NCBI RefSeq assembly: GCF_002744245.1
Contig: NZ_NKHG01000074.1
Span: 42,923-106,922, forward strand
DNA length: 64,000 bases
DNA from: Bacillus pumilus
GTDB lineage: Bacteria; Bacillota; Bacilli; Bacillales; Bacillaceae
Direction: 5' to 3'
The notes beneath the pieces were generated by a model. It worked only from the letters and a program-made list of their open reading frames with translations, did no database searches and was not told where the DNA came from. Below are positions 27,151 to 38,923 of this stretch, piece by piece. Numbering within the stretch: position 1 is the stretch's first letter; every line of letters starts with the position of its first letter. Both the position numbers and the translations under genes were made by a program.

Positions 27151-27238
27151 TTACAACTTTATGACAAATATATTACAAGTTCAACAATTTTGAAAGGGGT
27201 TTTTGTTTAACTTCTCCTTAAAAATATGAAAATAGAAA

Positions 27239-27271
27239 AAACACTTCATTTTCTTTCGAAAAGAAGTGTTT
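27239..27271 (-). terminator. Terminator of the res operon after resE
   Basis: A 9-bp stem AAACACTTC/GAAGTGTTT with a 15-base loop and a T-rich minus-strand tail follows the resE stop at 27299. Confidence 0.75.
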
Positions 27272-27298
27272 CTCATGTAACAAGATTCTTCGTCAAGA

Positions 27299-29080
27299 TT
27301 AGACGAGTTCCTGTTTTTTTCTCGGGATATAGAAGGTAAAATGAGTACCTGTACCGGCTTTACTGTGCGCATGAATCGAGCCTTGATGTGCCTCTATAAT
27401 GTTCTTTACAATCGCAAGACCAAGCCCAGTACCAGAACGTCCTCTTGTTCTTGCTTTATCCGCTTTATAGAACCGTTCGAAAATAAATGGCAGGTCCTCT
27501 TCTGGGATTCCACTTCCCGAATCTTTCACATCCATCTTCAGCCCGTTCTCCACCGATTGAACCGAGAAGTAAACCTCTCCGCCCTTTGGTGTATGCCTGA
27601 TGGCATTATCAATGAGATTGGTAAATACTTGCTCAATCTTATCGGGATCGAATACAAAGTACGGTTCTTCCACTTGAATCTCATACGTGAGGTTGATTTG
27701 TTTTTCTTTCGCAATCCCAAGAAACTTGCGGTAGATTTTCTCAATTAGCTCTTCTGTATCAGTTGATTCAAGATTAAGCGTAATATGACCAGCTTCCATC
27801 CGCGCTAGATCCAGAAGGTCATTCACAAGACGCCCCATTCGCAGTGATTCATCATAGATAATTTGCGCAATTTCTTTCTTTTCCTCTTCTGATCCGGCAA
27901 TGTCGTCTACAATGGCCTCACTATATCCTTGTAGCATAGCAATTGGTGTACGAAGTTCATGACTGACATTGGCAATGAAGTCTTTTCTCAGCTTATCAAG
28001 TCTTCGTTCCTCTGTCATATCTCGAAGCACCGCAACTGCTCCCCTAACATCCTGCTGATTATAAAGAGGAGACATGAGCAGAACCCATGTACGTCCTTGC
28101 AATGTGACTTCGATCATTTGCTCTTTTTCCGTGCTGACGGCTGTATGAAACAGTTCTCGCGCTTCTGGCGGCAGTTCATCTCCGTCTTTGATTTTCATAT
28201 TTTGCTCGTAATACCAAGCCTGCAAGAACCTTTCAGCAGGAGGATTTGTCACGAGGATCGTTCCATCAATATTGATGGTGATGACGCCATCAGCCATACT
28301 GCTAAGAATGTTAGACAAATGCTCCTTTTCTTGGTTTAAGGCTGTAATATGAAATTTAAGCTGCTTCCCCATTTGATTAAAAGCGATGGCCAGTTCTCCA
28401 ATTTCGTCTTGTGTTAAAATAGGGATCTTTGTATCAAATTTCCCTTTCGCCAGATCTTGTGCTCCTTCTCTCATCTTTCTCAGAGGATAGGTGACACGTG
28501 TAGATAAGAAGAAAGCGAATATTGTAGTAAGAACAATCGCAATTCCTGCTGCTAAAAAGATATAACGCGTCGTATGTTTGGTTGTCTGTTCTACAGCAAG
28601 GAGTGATTGAGAAAGAAAAACCATGCCTTTTTCTCCGTTTGCCTTATAAGGAACACCTACTACAATTCGTTCATCCCTCTGATTTCCTGCATCAGGTTCT
28701 GCACGTTTACTGATTTTTTTTCGCTCTTTCAGTGCTTGATTCAACTCTTTATCCGCTTCAATTTGTTCCTTTGTTATCGCAGGAAGCTTTCCGCCTTTTT
28801 CAGACGAATACCATTCTAGTCCATCCTCTTGAATAATCGCAATACTCGTCAATTTGTCAGCAAGCTCAGATGTAATTGACCTTGCAAGCGATTGATCCTC
28901 ATGACTTTCTAAAATGACCGCTACTTTGTTTGCCATTTGTGTTAAATCAGACTTTGCTTCTTCAACATGATAATTCTCAATGAATTCTAAAAGAAGCACT
29001 GTTAAAATAGATAAAACAATCAGGACGAGGAAAAGAATGGTTAACCATAGCTTTCCTACGACACTTTTCCACAGTTTCAT
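27299..29080 (-). CDS. resE: ResE, sensor histidine kinase for respiration
   Basis: ResE phosphorylates ResD under oxygen limitation or nitric oxide. The 593-residue product has an N-terminal helix, an extracellular domain (about 35-165), a second helix, a HAMP domain (about 190-245) and a PAS domain (about 250-355). The histidine box is VSHELRTP, and the ATPase domain has [16 protein letters not shown] and [11 protein letters not shown]. Its start overlaps the resD stop by 4 bases. All catalytic motifs are intact. Confidence 0.96.
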   Translation of the reverse strand: MKLWKSVVGKLWLTILFLVLIVLSILTVLLLEFIENYHVEEAKSDLTQMANKVAVILESHEDQSLARSITSELADKLTSIAIIQEDGLEWYSSEKGGKLPAITKEQIEADKELNQALKERKKISKRAEPDAGNQRDERIVVGVPYKANGEKGMVFLSQSLLAVEQTTKHTTRYIFLAAGIAIVLTTIFAFFLSTRVTYPLRKMREGAQDLAKGKFDTKIPILTQDEIGELAIAFNQMGKQLKFHITALNQEKEHLSNILSSMADGVITINIDGTILVTNPPAERFLQAWYYEQNMKIKDGDELPPEARELFHTAVSTEKEQMIEVTLQGRTWVLLMSPLYNQQDVRGAVAVLRDMTEERRLDKLRKDFIANVSHELRTPIAMLQGYSEAIVDDIAGSEEEKKEIAQIIYDESLRMGRLVNDLLDLARMEAGHITLNLESTDTEELIEKIYRKFLGIAKEKQINLTYEIQVEEPYFVFDPDKIEQVFTNLIDNAIRHTPKGGEVYFSVQSVENGLKMDVKDSGSGIPEEDLPFIFERFYKADKARTRGRSGTGLGLAIVKNIIEAHQGSIHAHSKAGTGTHFTFYIPRKKQELV

Positions 29081-29799
29081 TCAGCGCCGACCTCAAATTT
29101 ATACCCCACACCCCATACAGTCACGATTTTTTTCGCAGCTTCTGGTGACACTTTATTCAGTTTTTCTCGAAGTCTTTTCACGTGGGTATCCACCGTTCTC
29201 AGATCACCAAAGAATTCATATTGCCACACTTCTTTTAGGAGCTTCTCCCGATCATAAACTTTATCCGGAGTTTTCGCCAAAAAGTATAACAGTTCATATT
29301 CCTTCGGCGTAAGGCTGACTTCTTTGCCATCAGCCGTCACTCTATGCGCATCATGATCAATGGATAGATGCGAAAACACAAGAACATCCTTTGTAGTAGT
29401 TCCAGTATTGAGATACGATGTTTGAGACGACCTTCTTAGCAATGCCTTCACACGTAAAACAACTTCACGCGGGCTAAAAGGTTTTACGATGTAGTCATCC
29501 GTTCCTGCCTCAAACCCTTGGACACGGTTGGCTTCCTCACCTTTTGCCGTCAGCATAATGATGGGTGTGGCTTTTTTATCTCGAATTTGATTACACACTT
29601 CAATCCCATCTGTGCCAGGCATCATTAAATCAAGCAAAATGAGGTCATAGTCTGTTTGAAGCCCTTTTTGAATCGCCTCGTCCCCATTTTCCGCTTCATC
29701 GATTTCATAATTTTCACGTTCTAAATACATTTTTAAAAGGCGGCGAATTCTTGCCTCATCATCTACGACTAATATTTTCGTTTGAGTTGTGTGTTCCAT
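29077..29799 (-). CDS. resD: ResD, OmpR-family response regulator
   Basis: ResD activates genes for cytochromes, nitrite respiration and fermentation. The 240-residue product has a receiver domain with phospho-acceptor Asp57 in LLDLMMPG, acid pocket VVDDE and Lys in VKPF. A C-terminal winged helix follows, with [14 protein letters not shown] and [14 protein letters not shown]. It overlaps resE and follows resC by 86 bases, so it is part of the res operon and may also have its own promoter. Confidence 0.96.
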   Translation of the reverse strand: MEHTTQTKILVVDDEARIRRLLKMYLERENYEIDEAENGDEAIQKGLQTDYDLILLDLMMPGTDGIEVCNQIRDKKATPIIMLTAKGEEANRVQGFEAGTDDYIVKPFSPREVVLRVKALLRRSSQTSYLNTGTTTKDVLVFSHLSIDHDAHRVTADGKEVSLTPKEYELLYFLAKTPDKVYDREKLLKEVWQYEFFGDLRTVDTHVKRLREKLNKVSPEAAKKIVTVWGVGYKFEVGAE

Positions 29800-29885
29800 T
29801 AGACAATCCTCCTGCTTTCTCCATTGTTACATTCATTTTAACAAAAAGCCGAATTGAATCATAAAAGTTGGCCTTTTTCTTGTGA

Positions 29886-31064
29886 TTACGCGTAAGAATG
29901 CAGTCCCGCAATCACAAGATTGACAAAGATGAGATTAAACATAATAATGGCAAAACCGATCACGGCAAGCCAAGCGGACTTTTCGCCATGCCAGCCTCGC
30001 GATAACCGAAGATGGAGATAGGCTGCATAAAAGAGAAACGTAATCAATGCCCATACTTCCTTCGGGTCCCAGCCCCAAAATCTTGTCCATGCAATTTGCG
30101 CCCAGATCATAGCAAAAATAAGTCCACCTAACGCAAACACAGGGAAGCCAATTGAAACAGCCCTGTACCCAATTTCATCTACTAAATCGAGATTCACCTG
30201 TCTCACGAGCGGTTGAAGCAGGGCACTAAGTCGTTTGCGAATGATCAATCTAAGCAGTCCGTAAATGATCAGCCCGACACCGAATGACCATAACACAGTA
30301 TTGACTTTTCTGCCTGAAAAAACAGGTGGTAAATCAACGAAAGGCTCCAATCGATCTTGCGTCACAAGTTCCCCTTTATGAGGCCCGACTAAGGCTGGCA
30401 GCTCATAAACCATAACACTTTCTGCTTTATTTTTATCTACCCAATTAAACTTCGCTTCATACCCTGTCATTCTAAAGACTGAAGTGACAGCGATAAATGA
30501 AAGTGTGACCACAATCATAAACATGACAAGCTCTAAACCAAACGTCTTCTTCCCTGACTTTGTTTGATCGACATGCTTTAAAAGGAAGATGACACCTGCC
30601 ACAAAACTGATCGCTAAAATGGCTTGCCCAAGTGCTGCTGTTGTCACGTGAATGTATAGCCAATTACTTTGAAGTGAAGGAATCAGCGGTGAAATATCTG
30701 ATGGAAACATGCTTGCATAGGCAATAATCAATAAGGCTATTGGAAGTGTGAATAACCCAAGTACAGATACTCGATACACAAAATATAAAATGATAAATGC
30801 AAGCACCAGCATCATACCAAAAGCCGTTGTGAACTCAAATAAATTACTAACTGGTGCATGACCAGACGCGATCCACCTTGAAATAAAATAGCCAAATTGG
30901 CTCAAAAAACCAATGATGGTGAGCGTAATGCCGATGAGTGCCGCCTTATTCCTGCGCGGTCCATCCTCTTTCTTTTTTCCTTTAATGGCACCGCCAAAAA
31001 AAGGAACTGCCGCTAAATAAAATAGAAAAGCTGCAAATAACAGATTTTCACTGACTGCCGCCAT
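29886..31064 (-). CDS. resC: ResC (CcsA-type), System II cytochrome c maturation protein
   Basis: ResC is the CcsA-type half of the heme-handling complex that attaches heme to apocytochrome c. The 392-residue product has about eight membrane helices and the tryptophan-rich [12 protein letters not shown] segment. Histidines such as YIHVT and the final YLHLRL are the expected heme ligands. Its start overlaps the resB stop by 17 bases, so the two halves are translated together. Confidence 0.94.
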   Translation of the reverse strand: MAAVSENLLFAAFLFYLAAVPFFGGAIKGKKKEDGPRRNKAALIGITLTIIGFLSQFGYFISRWIASGHAPVSNLFEFTTAFGMMLVLAFIILYFVYRVSVLGLFTLPIALLIIAYASMFPSDISPLIPSLQSNWLYIHVTTAALGQAILAISFVAGVIFLLKHVDQTKSGKKTFGLELVMFMIVVTLSFIAVTSVFRMTGYEAKFNWVDKNKAESVMVYELPALVGPHKGELVTQDRLEPFVDLPPVFSGRKVNTVLWSFGVGLIIYGLLRLIIRKRLSALLQPLVRQVNLDLVDEIGYRAVSIGFPVFALGGLIFAMIWAQIAWTRFWGWDPKEVWALITFLFYAAYLHLRLSRGWHGEKSAWLAVIGFAIIMFNLIFVNLVIAGLHSYA

Positions 31065-32727
31065 CTAATCCTTCCCCCTTGCTTTTGCTGATACTCGTTG
31101 TATCAGGCAGTTCTTTTTGATCAACTGGCTGTTTGATGCCACTGCCACTCAGTAACACATTGAGATCGGACTTTAAGCCAAACCAGTTTTTGTTTGTGTG
31201 TCCTGCCACAAATACTTTTCCATCCTTTACCGACAGCCAAATTCTTCTATGCTGCCAGTACATCCCCTGCACGACACCAATCATGAAAATGATCCCGCCA
31301 ACGATTAGTATCCCAAGTGTTAAGTCTTTTCTAACGGTCAATCCTGTTACGTTTTTCGTTTCAACACGATCAAACTTCATCTTATAGATATTGTTATCAG
31401 AACCCTCTACTGTCTCTTGAATGGCCACAAAGCTTTTTTCACCTTTAGGTTTTTCAGGAGAAATCATTTCAAACACGAAAGCAGGATTATTCGGATTCCT
31501 TGTTTTCGTACTTGGCGTTCCATCTTCGTCAAAATAAAAATCAGGCAAATAGCTCATCACCTTGACTTTGTAACCGCTACCAAGATCATATTCTGACTTA
31601 GGCTCCAGCAGATTAATCTTCACTGTTCCAAAAGATTTTTCTGTATCTTTTCGAATCAGCTGAAAGACCATTTGATCGAGTTCATTTTGTTTAAAATCCA
31701 CTTGATATAATGAGAAATTGTCAAACTTGAGCGGTTCATTCACTTTAATATCGTGTTCTGTTACCTGCTTAAGCTTTGGCTTTTCACCGAAAACAACTTC
31801 CCCTTCACGTTTGTATAAAATAGCATCGGTTTTATAACTTTTCACCACTTGACCATCGCCGGCTTTTTCAATGGCATTTTCAAACACTTCTTTTTCATTT
31901 CCAGATTCATAGCGATCAATTGAAAACGCATTATTTTTCAAGAAGTATTGTCCACCTGTGCCAGGGATCGATGCTGTTTCGCCTTCTCTCACCCACAGCG
32001 TTTCATCGACATACATGCCTGGGACAAACCGTAGCATCGAGCCAATGAGAAAGATAATTAATCCGATGTGATTGACGTAAGGTCCCCACCGTGAAAAGCG
32101 GCCTTTTTCAGCTAAAATATGTCCATCTTCTTTTCGCACGCGGTAACGCTTTTGTTTCATCGCTCTAACGATGCCTTCATATGTATGCTGATCTAATGTT
32201 TTGTCTGTTTCGCTGAATAGACGCTGCCTTCTCATAAAGCCTTCTTTTTTCACAACACCTTGATTTTTGAGTGCCCGATAAAGAGGAATGACCCGGTCGA
32301 GACTGCAAATCACAAGGGAAATTCCAATAGAGGCTACAAGGGCTAAGAACCACCAAGAATTATAAAGATCATGGAATCCAAGTATGTAATATAGCTTGCC
32401 AAACGATCCATATTGCTCTTCATAATAGGTGGAAGCTGATGCACCTGGCGGAATAAATCGCTCCTGCGGAAAAATGGTTCCAAGCGAGGAAGCTAAAAGT
32501 GTGATGACAATCAGCCACACACCTACTTTAACGGAAGAAAAAAAGTTCCACACTTTATCAACAATCGTTTTGTTGTATGTTTGCGAGCGTCTCGCACTGC
32601 CGTCATATCTCATATCTAGCAGCTTTGAAGAGTTTTTCTCTTTTGCCGCAATGGGATTCCCGCATGATTCACATAGAACAGTACCGATTGGATTAATATG
32701 TCCACACTCGCACTTTACCTCTTTCAT
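31048..32727 (-). CDS. resB: ResB (Ccs1-type), System II cytochrome c maturation protein
   Basis: ResB is the partner of ResC in heme delivery. The 559-residue product starts with a zinc-ribbon-like segment (CECG...CESCG, residues 5-22). Three membrane helices lie near the N-terminus, a large extracellular domain spans about 235-455, and a final helix lies at about 458-478. A short cytosolic tail follows. It is a little longer than in B. subtilis (542). It begins 1 base after the resA stop, within the resABCDE operon. Confidence 0.94.
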   Translation of the reverse strand: MKEVKCECGHINPIGTVLCESCGNPIAAKEKNSSKLLDMRYDGSARRSQTYNKTIVDKVWNFFSSVKVGVWLIVITLLASSLGTIFPQERFIPPGASASTYYEEQYGSFGKLYYILGFHDLYNSWWFLALVASIGISLVICSLDRVIPLYRALKNQGVVKKEGFMRRQRLFSETDKTLDQHTYEGIVRAMKQKRYRVRKEDGHILAEKGRFSRWGPYVNHIGLIIFLIGSMLRFVPGMYVDETLWVREGETASIPGTGGQYFLKNNAFSIDRYESGNEKEVFENAIEKAGDGQVVKSYKTDAILYKREGEVVFGEKPKLKQVTEHDIKVNEPLKFDNFSLYQVDFKQNELDQMVFQLIRKDTEKSFGTVKINLLEPKSEYDLGSGYKVKVMSYLPDFYFDEDGTPSTKTRNPNNPAFVFEMISPEKPKGEKSFVAIQETVEGSDNNIYKMKFDRVETKNVTGLTVRKDLTLGILIVGGIIFMIGVVQGMYWQHRRIWLSVKDGKVFVAGHTNKNWFGLKSDLNVLLSGSGIKQPVDQKELPDTTSISKSKGEGLDGGSQ

Positions 32728-32728
32728 T

Positions 32729-33259
32729 CTATGACCCCTTTGGTTTAATCAAATTCATATATTCATAGACATTACGTTCTGTCATGGTTCCCTTTATGAC
32801 TTTGATTACCTTGCCTTCAGGATTAATTAAAAATGTGGTTGGCAGCGGCGTAATATCATATGCCTCTGTGACTTGACGGTCTTTGTCCATGGCAACCGGA
32901 AAATTCACACCATAGGCATCCATAAAATTCTTAACGGCAATATTTGATTCCCCAACATTCACTGCAACAATTTCCACACCGCGATCCTTGAACACTTCAT
33001 ATTGATTCGCCATATAAGGGAATTCTTGTTTACACGGACCGCACCATGTACCCCAAAAATTCAGAAAGACGCCTTTTCCTTTTAAGTCCTTTAATTCAAT
33101 CCGCTCCCCATCCACAGATTGAAGGACAAAGTTAGGTGCAGTAGATCCTTCTTTGACTCGATCCTGTTTGGCGAATACTGAGTTATACATGGTATAACAT
33201 AGTGCAGCAAGCATCACGAGGAGAATGCCCGTCCGTATGAAAAATCGTCTTTTCTTCAT
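32729..33259 (-). CDS. resA: ResA, extracytoplasmic thiol-disulfide oxidoreductase
   Basis: ResA reduces the CxxCH heme site of apocytochrome c. The 176-residue product has an N-terminal signal anchor (about 8-26) and a thioredoxin fold whose active site is WCGPC within [15 protein letters not shown]. The conserved Glu of ResA and the cis-proline loop (PLPTTFLI) are present. It is the first gene of the res operon, behind AAGGGGTA. Confidence 0.95.
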   Translation of the reverse strand: MKKRRFFIRTGILLVMLAALCYTMYNSVFAKQDRVKEGSTAPNFVLQSVDGERIELKDLKGKGVFLNFWGTWCGPCKQEFPYMANQYEVFKDRGVEIVAVNVGESNIAVKNFMDAYGVNFPVAMDKDRQVTEAYDITPLPTTFLINPEGKVIKVIKGTMTERNVYEYMNLIKPKGS

Positions 33260-33349
33260 CTGAAGTACCCCTTCCCCCTAGACATTCAGGTAAATTATAG
33301 CATTCTCCTTCTTTTGATGCTTCTTCATTTTTTGAAGTTTATGTGAAAA

Positions 33350-34084
33350 TTAGTTAGCACTTTTCCCGTGATCAGCAATCGCTCTTAGGCGCTTTACTTC
33401 ATGCGGAGTTAATTCTCTGCGCTCTCCCGGTCTCATGCCTTCAATATGAAGGAATGCATATTGCTCTCTTTTTAGCTTTAAAACGTCATGCCCAATCGCT
33501 TCAAACATGCGGCGCACCTGTCTGTTTCTACCTTCATGAATGGTTAATTGAACAATAGATGTTTGCTTTCGTTTATCAATAGAAAGCATTTTGGCACGAG
33601 CACGTGCTGTCTTTTTATGATCTAGCATGATCCCTTTTTCGAGCTTTCTGAGCAATTCCTTTGAAGGGATGCCTTTTAGCTTCGCTGCATACGTTTTATC
33701 AATTTCATATTTCGGGTGCATGAGCTTGTGGGCAAATTCGCCATCATTTGTAATCAAAATCAAACCGCTCGTATCATAATCTAAACGGCCGATTGGATAA
33801 AGGCGCTGCGGGACATCGTCAAAGAAGTCCGTGACAACTTTACGTCCTTTATCATCCTCGGCAGCTGAAATAACGCCGCGCGGTTTATAAAGCATAAAGT
33901 AAACCGGTTCTTCTCTTTCTAATTTCAACCCATTGACTTCAATTTTATCTGAAGAGCCCACCTTCACTCCGAGCTCTGTCACTGTTTGACCATTAACGGT
34001 AACTCGTCCTTCTTTAATTAATTCTTCAGCCTTTCGTCTAGACGCGACGCCGGCATGTGCAATTACTTTCTGTAAACGTTCCAT
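33350..34084 (-). CDS. rluB: RluB, 23S rRNA pseudouridine synthase
   Basis: A 244-residue RsuA/RluB-type enzyme that makes pseudouridine in the 23S rRNA peptidyl transferase region. An N-terminal S4 domain (LQKVIAHAGVASRRKAEELI) precedes the catalytic domain, with the active Asp in GRLDYDTSGL and the RNA-binding EGRNRQVRRMFEA. It stands between resA and spmB. Length is slightly above that of B. subtilis (229). Confidence 0.93.
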   Translation of the reverse strand: MERLQKVIAHAGVASRRKAEELIKEGRVTVNGQTVTELGVKVGSSDKIEVNGLKLEREEPVYFMLYKPRGVISAAEDDKGRKVVTDFFDDVPQRLYPIGRLDYDTSGLILITNDGEFAHKLMHPKYEIDKTYAAKLKGIPSKELLRKLEKGIMLDHKKTARARAKMLSIDKRKQTSIVQLTIHEGRNRQVRRMFEAIGHDVLKLKREQYAFLHIEGMRPGERRELTPHEVKRLRAIADHGKSAN

Positions 34085-34210
34085 TTGTCTTTCACCTCAT
34101 GTACTATCTTACTTGCTTGACTTGAAACAAACAAGCATTCGTCGAAAAATAAGCGTTTCGTCTGTCTAATTTCAGCTAAAAAGCTGTTTTCCATCCATCA
34201 AATACAAAAA

Positions 34211-34228
34211 AGCGCCTGATTAGGCGCC
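34211..34228 (-). terminator. Terminator overlapping the end of spmB
   Basis: A short GC stem GCGCCT/AGGCGC, with the spmB stop codon in its loop and six T after it on the minus strand, ends the dacB-spmA-spmB transcript. Confidence 0.75.
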
Positions 34229-34756
34229 GCTAAATAACAAACTGACGATAATAACAGATGCAATGACACCAATAATATCTGCTAACAGACCTACTTTCAA
34301 CGCATCTCCCATTTTTTTTATACCGACTGCTCCAAAATAGACCGTTAAAATGTAAAGAGTGGTGTCTGTTGACCCTTGCATGACGGCTGCAAGCTGGCCA
34401 ATAAAAGAATCAGGACCATATGTCGCAATTAAGTCTGATGTCATTCCGAGTGCGGCCGTTCCTGATATCGGGCGAATAAACGCAAGCGGTACCACCTCTG
34501 TAGGGAAGCCAATCGCTGTAAACACGGGTTTTAACAGCCCCATAACAAAGTCAAGCGCACCTGACGCACGGAATATCGTAATGGCCACAAGCATGCCGAC
34601 TAAATACGGAATAATTGAAAAGGCTATTTGAATGCCCTCTTTCCCGCCTTCCACAAATGTTTCATAAGTCGGTACCTTTCTAATGGTTCCCGCAATCAAA
34701 ATTCCTGCGATGATCAGTGGAATCATAGCAAGTGACAGCCAGTTAATAAACGCCAC
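34220..34756 (-). CDS. spmB: SpmB, spore maturation membrane protein
   Basis: SpmA and SpmB are needed for full dehydration of the spore core. The 178-residue product is a nucleoside-transporter-gate domain protein with several helices; the central phrase RPISGTAALGMTSDLIATYG is diagnostic. The start is a GTG at 34756 behind GGGGGTGATC, giving exactly the B. subtilis length (178). It begins 4 bases after spmA. Transport role inferred from the domain only. Confidence 0.93.
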   Translation of the reverse strand: MAFINWLSLAMIPLIIAGILIAGTIRKVPTYETFVEGGKEGIQIAFSIIPYLVGMLVAITIFRASGALDFVMGLLKPVFTAIGFPTEVVPLAFIRPISGTAALGMTSDLIATYGPDSFIGQLAAVMQGSTDTTLYILTVYFGAVGIKKMGDALKVGLLADIIGVIASVIIVSLLFSGA

Positions 34757-34760
34757 AAGA

Positions 34761-35348
34761 TCACCCCCGCCTGCTTCTACGATAGTGGAAATAGCGATCA
34801 ATGATAATCGCACCAATTCCAGATATCAGTGTCGCCAAAATGGTTGGTCCTACAATATCTGTTGGCTGATCTGCGCCATATGTCATTCTAATCGCAATGA
34901 CGGTCGTTGGCACAAGTGTGATAGAGGATGTGTTGACAGCTAAAAATGTAATCATGGAACGGCTCGCCTCATTTTTCCCGCCGTTTAATGCTTTCATTTG
35001 CTCCATCGCCTTAATCCCAAGCGGGGTGGCGGCATTTCCGAGTCCAAAGAAATTTGCCATGAGATTGGACAGGATATACCCCATCGCCGGATGATTAGGG
35101 GGAATATCCGGGAATAGCTTTGAAATAAAGGGACGGCACATTTTACTAAAGAAGTTTAATAGCCCGGCTTCTTCTGCAATCTTCATCAGTCCCAGCCAAA
35201 AAACAAGGACACTGATCAGCCCGATTGAAATGGTGACCGCTTCTTTTGATCCCTTAAACACAGCTTCATTCACTTCCTGCATCGTTCCGTTTAGCATCGC
35301 ATAGACAAGACCGATAACAGTGAGAAACACCCAAATTAGATTGACCAT
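34761..35348 (-). CDS. spmA: SpmA, spore maturation membrane protein
   Basis: A 195-residue gate-domain membrane protein with about five helices; the core has [17 protein letters not shown] and [14 protein letters not shown]. With SpmB it acts in spore core dehydration and heat resistance. Its ATG overlaps the end of dacB by 13 bases, and spmB follows after 4 bases, so dacB-spmA-spmB is one mother-cell operon. Confidence 0.94.
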   Translation of the reverse strand: MVNLIWVFLTVIGLVYAMLNGTMQEVNEAVFKGSKEAVTISIGLISVLVFWLGLMKIAEEAGLLNFFSKMCRPFISKLFPDIPPNHPAMGYILSNLMANFFGLGNAATPLGIKAMEQMKALNGGKNEASRSMITFLAVNTSSITLVPTTVIAIRMTYGADQPTDIVGPTILATLISGIGAIIIDRYFHYRRSRRG

Positions 35349-36493
35349 AAAGACCCGCCTATAGATGCCTGAAAGACAGACTTAAACATTTCTTGAAAGC
35401 TTTTTTGGGGCATTCGATTGCGTTTATTCTCATAAAAAACGGGCACCTGCTCGATCACCTGACCATCTAGTAAGAATGTCATTTTCCCCACTACATCTGG
35501 AATGGCTTCAGCGTTTCTTTCCCATTTCTTTTCCGGTGTGAGCATTTCAGTTTCAATTTTCACTAGCTTCTTCTCATCTTCATTTAGGAAATAGTCCACA
35601 TCACGCTTAATAAACGCTTTTTTTTCATAAAAGGTCCCTTTTAACGACGTAAGCCTGCCTTTTTCAGCAAGCATATACGTTTTATAGTGATCAAATGCAT
35701 ACTCAAACATAGAGATATGATCTCTCCAGTCATCCGGCGCATTAATGGTCACAGCAATTAATGCAGCATTTCCTTTTGCAGCTGTGGAGACGAGTGTGCG
35801 TTTTGCAAGCTTTGTATATCCTGTTTTCCCCCCAGTCGAATATTGATATAAACCCGTGAGCAGCTTATTTTTATTTTTCCAATAGCCTTCCATTGTCTTA
35901 GCTTTATAGAAAGTCGTGCCGGCAATTTTTTGATATTGTTTATGCTCCATGGCGTACTTTGTTAAAATCGCCATGTCATAGGCTGATGAATAGTGGTTTT
36001 TATGATCATCAAGCCCATGCGGATTTTGAAAATTCGTATTCTCCATTCCTAGTTCAGTCGCCTTTTGGTTCATCATAAAAATAAAGCCTTCTAAGCTGCC
36101 GCCGACATGTTCTGCAATGGCAACAGCTGCATCATTTCCAGAACGCAGCATGAGCCCGTATGTCAGGTCTTCTAAGCTTACCTTCTGCCCTTCCTTTAAA
36201 TAAATCGATGAGCCTTCAGCTTGAATCGCACGTTTTGATACTTTGACGGTATCTTTCATTTTTCCTGATTCAATGGCTAATACAGCCGTCATAATTTTTG
36301 TGATACTGGCGATTCTTCTTTTTTCGTGCTCGTCCTTTCCAAACAGGACTCTGCCTGATTGTCCATCTATTAAAATGGCGCTTCTTGCACTCACCGATAA
36401 TGATATGTCTGCTTGAGCATGTGAGGTAAACGGCAGTAAGAGTGTAAATAGAAGAAGGACTGCTGTTCCAATTTTTAAATAGGGCATGTTCAT
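35336..36493 (-). CDS. dacB: DacB, sporulation D-alanyl-D-alanine carboxypeptidase (PBP5*)
   Basis: DacB trims cortex peptidoglycan side chains and sets cross-linking. The 385-residue product has a signal peptide (cut near HAQA), the serine motif SITK, the SxN motif in RSGNDAA and the KTG motif in [10 protein letters not shown]-terminal beta domain with an amphipathic end follows. All three penicillin-binding motifs are intact. It is first in the dacB-spmA-spmB operon. Confidence 0.95.
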   Translation of the reverse strand: MNMPYLKIGTAVLLLFTLLLPFTSHAQADISLSVSARSAILIDGQSGRVLFGKDEHEKRRIASITKIMTAVLAIESGKMKDTVKVSKRAIQAEGSSIYLKEGQKVSLEDLTYGLMLRSGNDAAVAIAEHVGGSLEGFIFMMNQKATELGMENTNFQNPHGLDDHKNHYSSAYDMAILTKYAMEHKQYQKIAGTTFYKAKTMEGYWKNKNKLLTGLYQYSTGGKTGYTKLAKRTLVSTAAKGNAALIAVTINAPDDWRDHISMFEYAFDHYKTYMLAEKGRLTSLKGTFYEKKAFIKRDVDYFLNEDEKKLVKIETEMLTPEKKWERNAEAIPDVVGKMTFLLDGQVIEQVPVFYENKRNRMPQKSFQEMFKSVFQASIGGSLWSI

Positions 36494-36561
36494 TCACGTC
36501 CTTGTCCGTTTTGTACAAGTGTATGCGCGGCTGAAAAAGTTATGATGCCTCGCCCATAAAA

Positions 36562-36589
36562 AAAGCGTCTCTACATGTAGAGGCGCTTT
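36562..36589 (-). terminator. Terminator downstream of ypuI
   Basis: A 13-bp stem with one G-T type mismatch (AAAGCGTCTCTAC/GTAGAGGCGCTTT) and a minus-strand T tract lies between ypuI (stop 36599) and dacB. Confidence 0.8.
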
Positions 36590-36598
36590 CAGTCTTGC

Positions 36599-37078
36599 TT
36601 ATACCATTTTCACTTGCTGATGAGATGTCGTATATTCTAGCTCTTCTCTCATCGTTAAAAAGTCTTTTTCTAATGAAGAAAATAATTGTGTTACATCAGC
36701 CGATACTTCATAGTGGAAAACAATGCTGCTTTTTCCTGTATAGGCCGAACGGCTATCTTCATACCATGTATCCTTTTTCGGTGTAAAAAATTCTTCAATA
36801 CATTGATGATAAATACGGTGAAGCATCTGCTGTGCGGCTTGCTGTGGAAATGTCTGCTGCTGCCCGATTTTCTTGCAAACAGCCGCTGCATCCTCGCTAT
36901 ACACTGCAAGCTTCCGTAATGTACTCAATATGTCACAATAATAGGCTTCCGCTTCCGGGTTTAATCGTTTCAAGCTTGATAAGGTAGCTTCGTTCAGAAA
37001 GTCATTCACTTCAGTTGCAACCTTTGATAAAAAGGCACCTGCTTGATCAACTTGAGCCTTCACATTCATATGTGCCAT
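36599..37078 (-). CDS. ypuI: YpuI, conserved protein of unknown function (DUF3907)
   Basis: A 159-residue soluble, helix-rich protein. The central segment IYHQCIEEFFTPKKDTWYEDSRSAYTGK is the part most like B. subtilis YpuI (about 179 residues); the N-terminus is shorter here. No catalytic motif was recognised. It is monocistronic between scpB and dacB, with its own terminator. Its function is unknown. Confidence 0.8.
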   Translation of the reverse strand: MAHMNVKAQVDQAGAFLSKVATEVNDFLNEATLSSLKRLNPEAEAYYCDILSTLRKLAVYSEDAAAVCKKIGQQQTFPQQAAQQMLHRIYHQCIEEFFTPKKDTWYEDSRSAYTGKSSIVFHYEVSADVTQLFSSLEKDFLTMREELEYTTSHQQVKMV

Positions 37079-37191
37079 TTGTTTCGTTTTTACCTTCCCC
37101 TCATGGCTTTGTCACCATTTTATCTGTCCTCAAAAGATTTTAGACCTAAAATCTTTTTTATATTTTATCATACATTTTTCCTTATTTTGAA

Positions 37192-37785
37192 CTATTTTAT
37201 CTCTTCAAATGTTTGATTGAAGTTTTCAAAAAATAGATCAGCCTCTTCTTGTACACCATCTGCTTCAACATTCTCTGGAAGCGGCGGCAATTCATCTAGC
37301 GCTTTTAAGCCAAATTGCTCTAGAAAGGTAGGCGTTGTGCCATAAAGAATCGCTCGTCCTGGACCATCTGCACGTCCAACTTCACACAGCAGCGCTTTGG
37401 CAACTAAACTATGAAGCACCCGCTCTGATTTGACTCCCCTGATCTCCTCTACCTCACCACGCGTGATCGGCTGTTTATAAGAAACAATCGCAAGTACCTC
37501 CAGCGCAGCCTGTGACAAACCTTTAGATGGAGTCTCTACTAATTTTTTTAAATAAATGCTGTATTCCTTTTTCGTGAGCAGCATATATGAATCTGCATAT
37601 TCAATGAGCTCAATCCCACGTTCTTGTTTTTGATATTCTTCCTTTACAGCGGACATAATGTCGAGTAATGCCGCCTCATCAACTTCAAGAACAGACATGA
37701 GCTGTTTTCTTGTTAAGCCTTCGTCACCTGCTGCATAAAGCAGCGCTTCTAAGATGGCTTTCCAATTCACGATATCAAGCGTCAT
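37192..37785 (-). CDS. scpB: ScpB, kleisin-associated subunit of SMC condensin
   Basis: ScpB dimerises and binds ScpA in the SMC-ScpAB complex that organises and segregates the chromosome. The product (197 residues from the ATG at 37785) has two winged-helix domains, with signatures [15 protein letters not shown] and [23 protein letters not shown]. The tail is acidic. It overlaps the scpA stop by 11 bases, so the two are translated together. An upstream ATG at 37797 is less likely by comparison with B. subtilis. Confidence 0.94.
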   Translation of the reverse strand: MTLDIVNWKAILEALLYAAGDEGLTRKQLMSVLEVDEAALLDIMSAVKEEYQKQERGIELIEYADSYMLLTKKEYSIYLKKLVETPSKGLSQAALEVLAIVSYKQPITRGEVEEIRGVKSERVLHSLVAKALLCEVGRADGPGRAILYGTTPTFLEQFGLKALDELPPLPENVEADGVQEEADLFFENFNQTFEEIK

Positions 37786-38533
37786 GAATCGTTTCACTCC
37801 CTATTATATAAATGTCTTCAAAGTTCCCTTCCTGCTCTAACATGATTTGATGGCTTTTCATCAATTCGAGAACAGCAAGAAACGTCACGACAAGGTGTTC
37901 CTTTTGATCATGCTGAAATAGAGTCATGAAATTAGTCCGCTTTTTTGTTTTTCTTAAATGGTTCATGATCTCATTCATTTTGTCTTCAATCGGGATTTCT
38001 TGTCTTGTAATCTTTGATGGTGCTGGTTTCGTTATTTTTTTCCGGTTTAATACCTTTTGGAACGCACCTAACATATCGTACACCGTTACATGTAAGTTTG
38101 TGTCCTTCGCTTCCGCTTCTTTTGCAAATTCACTTAAATCACTTGGTGGTTTTGTAAAGGCATTTTGTCGTTCTTCTTCGCGTTCTTTTAGTTCTTGCGC
38201 TGCATTTTTATACTTGCGGTATTCAATTAATTTTCCAATCAGCTCTTCACGAGGATCTTCTTCCTCTTCTAGCAGGTCTTCATCAAATAGCTCTTCCTCC
38301 TGTTTTGGAAGAAGCATTCTGCTTTTAATACTCAGGAGGGTTGCAGCCATCACCAAATATTCACTTGCAACATCAAGTTCAAGCTCCCTCATCGTGTGGA
38401 CATATAATAAATACTGCTCCGTAATTTTAGCGACGGGAATATCATAAATATCAATTTCCAAACGGTTGATTAAATGTAAAAGCAAGTCCAAAGGACCCTC
38501 AAACGAATCTATTTTCACCTGATATTCCAGCAT
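37775..38533 (-). CDS. scpA: ScpA, kleisin subunit of SMC condensin
   Basis: ScpA bridges the SMC heads. The 252-residue product (B. subtilis 251) begins [22 protein letters not shown], the N-terminal SMC-neck-binding domain. An acidic middle ([17 protein letters not shown]) follows, and it ends in a winged helix for the SMC cap. The start is the ATG at 38533, behind GGTGAG; codons upstream are not conserved. Confidence 0.94.
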   Translation of the reverse strand: MLEYQVKIDSFEGPLDLLLHLINRLEIDIYDIPVAKITEQYLLYVHTMRELELDVASEYLVMAATLLSIKSRMLLPKQEEELFDEDLLEEEEDPREELIGKLIEYRKYKNAAQELKEREEERQNAFTKPPSDLSEFAKEAEAKDTNLHVTVYDMLGAFQKVLNRKKITKPAPSKITRQEIPIEDKMNEIMNHLRKTKKRTNFMTLFQHDQKEHLVVTFLAVLELMKSHQIMLEQEGNFEDIYIIGSETIHDA

Positions 38534-38742
38534 TCTTTTCTCACCATTTCTACTGTCTTCTAAGTACCGTTTCACCGGCTAACCTTTAGTATAAGACACG
38601 ATAAAGCTCTCGTCCAATATAATTTCGACCATGATGCAATAGGCAAAACAAGAAAAACAGTGGATTCGCCCATACCAATAAGGGCATTTATACATAGAAT
38701 ACAATTGTAATCAGAACTGATGAAAAAGGAGGCCGTAACATT

Positions 38743-38835
38743 ATGGGAGATGGTTATTACTTCGGCGGAGGATTTGCACTTATTGTTGTGCTGTTCATCT
38801 TGCTGATCATCGTTGGCGCGGCTTGGGTTTATTAA
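38743..38835 (+). CDS. YjcZ-family sporulation micropeptide, 30 residues
   Basis: A tiny protein beginning MGDGYYFGGGFALIVV and ending GAAWVY: a glycine/tyrosine head and one hydrophobic helix. This is the layout of the YjcZ/SscA-like sporulation peptides of Bacillus. A strong AAAGGAGG lies 10 bases before the ATG, and a GC hairpin with T run follows, so it is probably a real monocistronic gene. Several paralogues usually occur per genome. Role likely in spore coat or membrane; inference. Confidence 0.78.
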   Translation: MGDGYYFGGGFALIVVLFILLIIVGAAWVY

Positions 38836-38841
38836 AGAAAC

Positions 38842-38872
38842 AGAGCGTCCTTTCAGCAAGGGGCGCTCTTTC
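38842..38872 (+). terminator. Terminator after the YjcZ-type gene
   Basis: AGAGCG pairs with CGCTCT across an interior with partial C/G pairing, and a T/C-rich tract follows. It lies 7 bases after the stop. Confidence 0.65.
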
Positions 38873-38923
38873 TTCTTTTCTTTTCAGTGTGTTAGACTGT
38901 TAGTGGAAAAGGAGATGACCGGT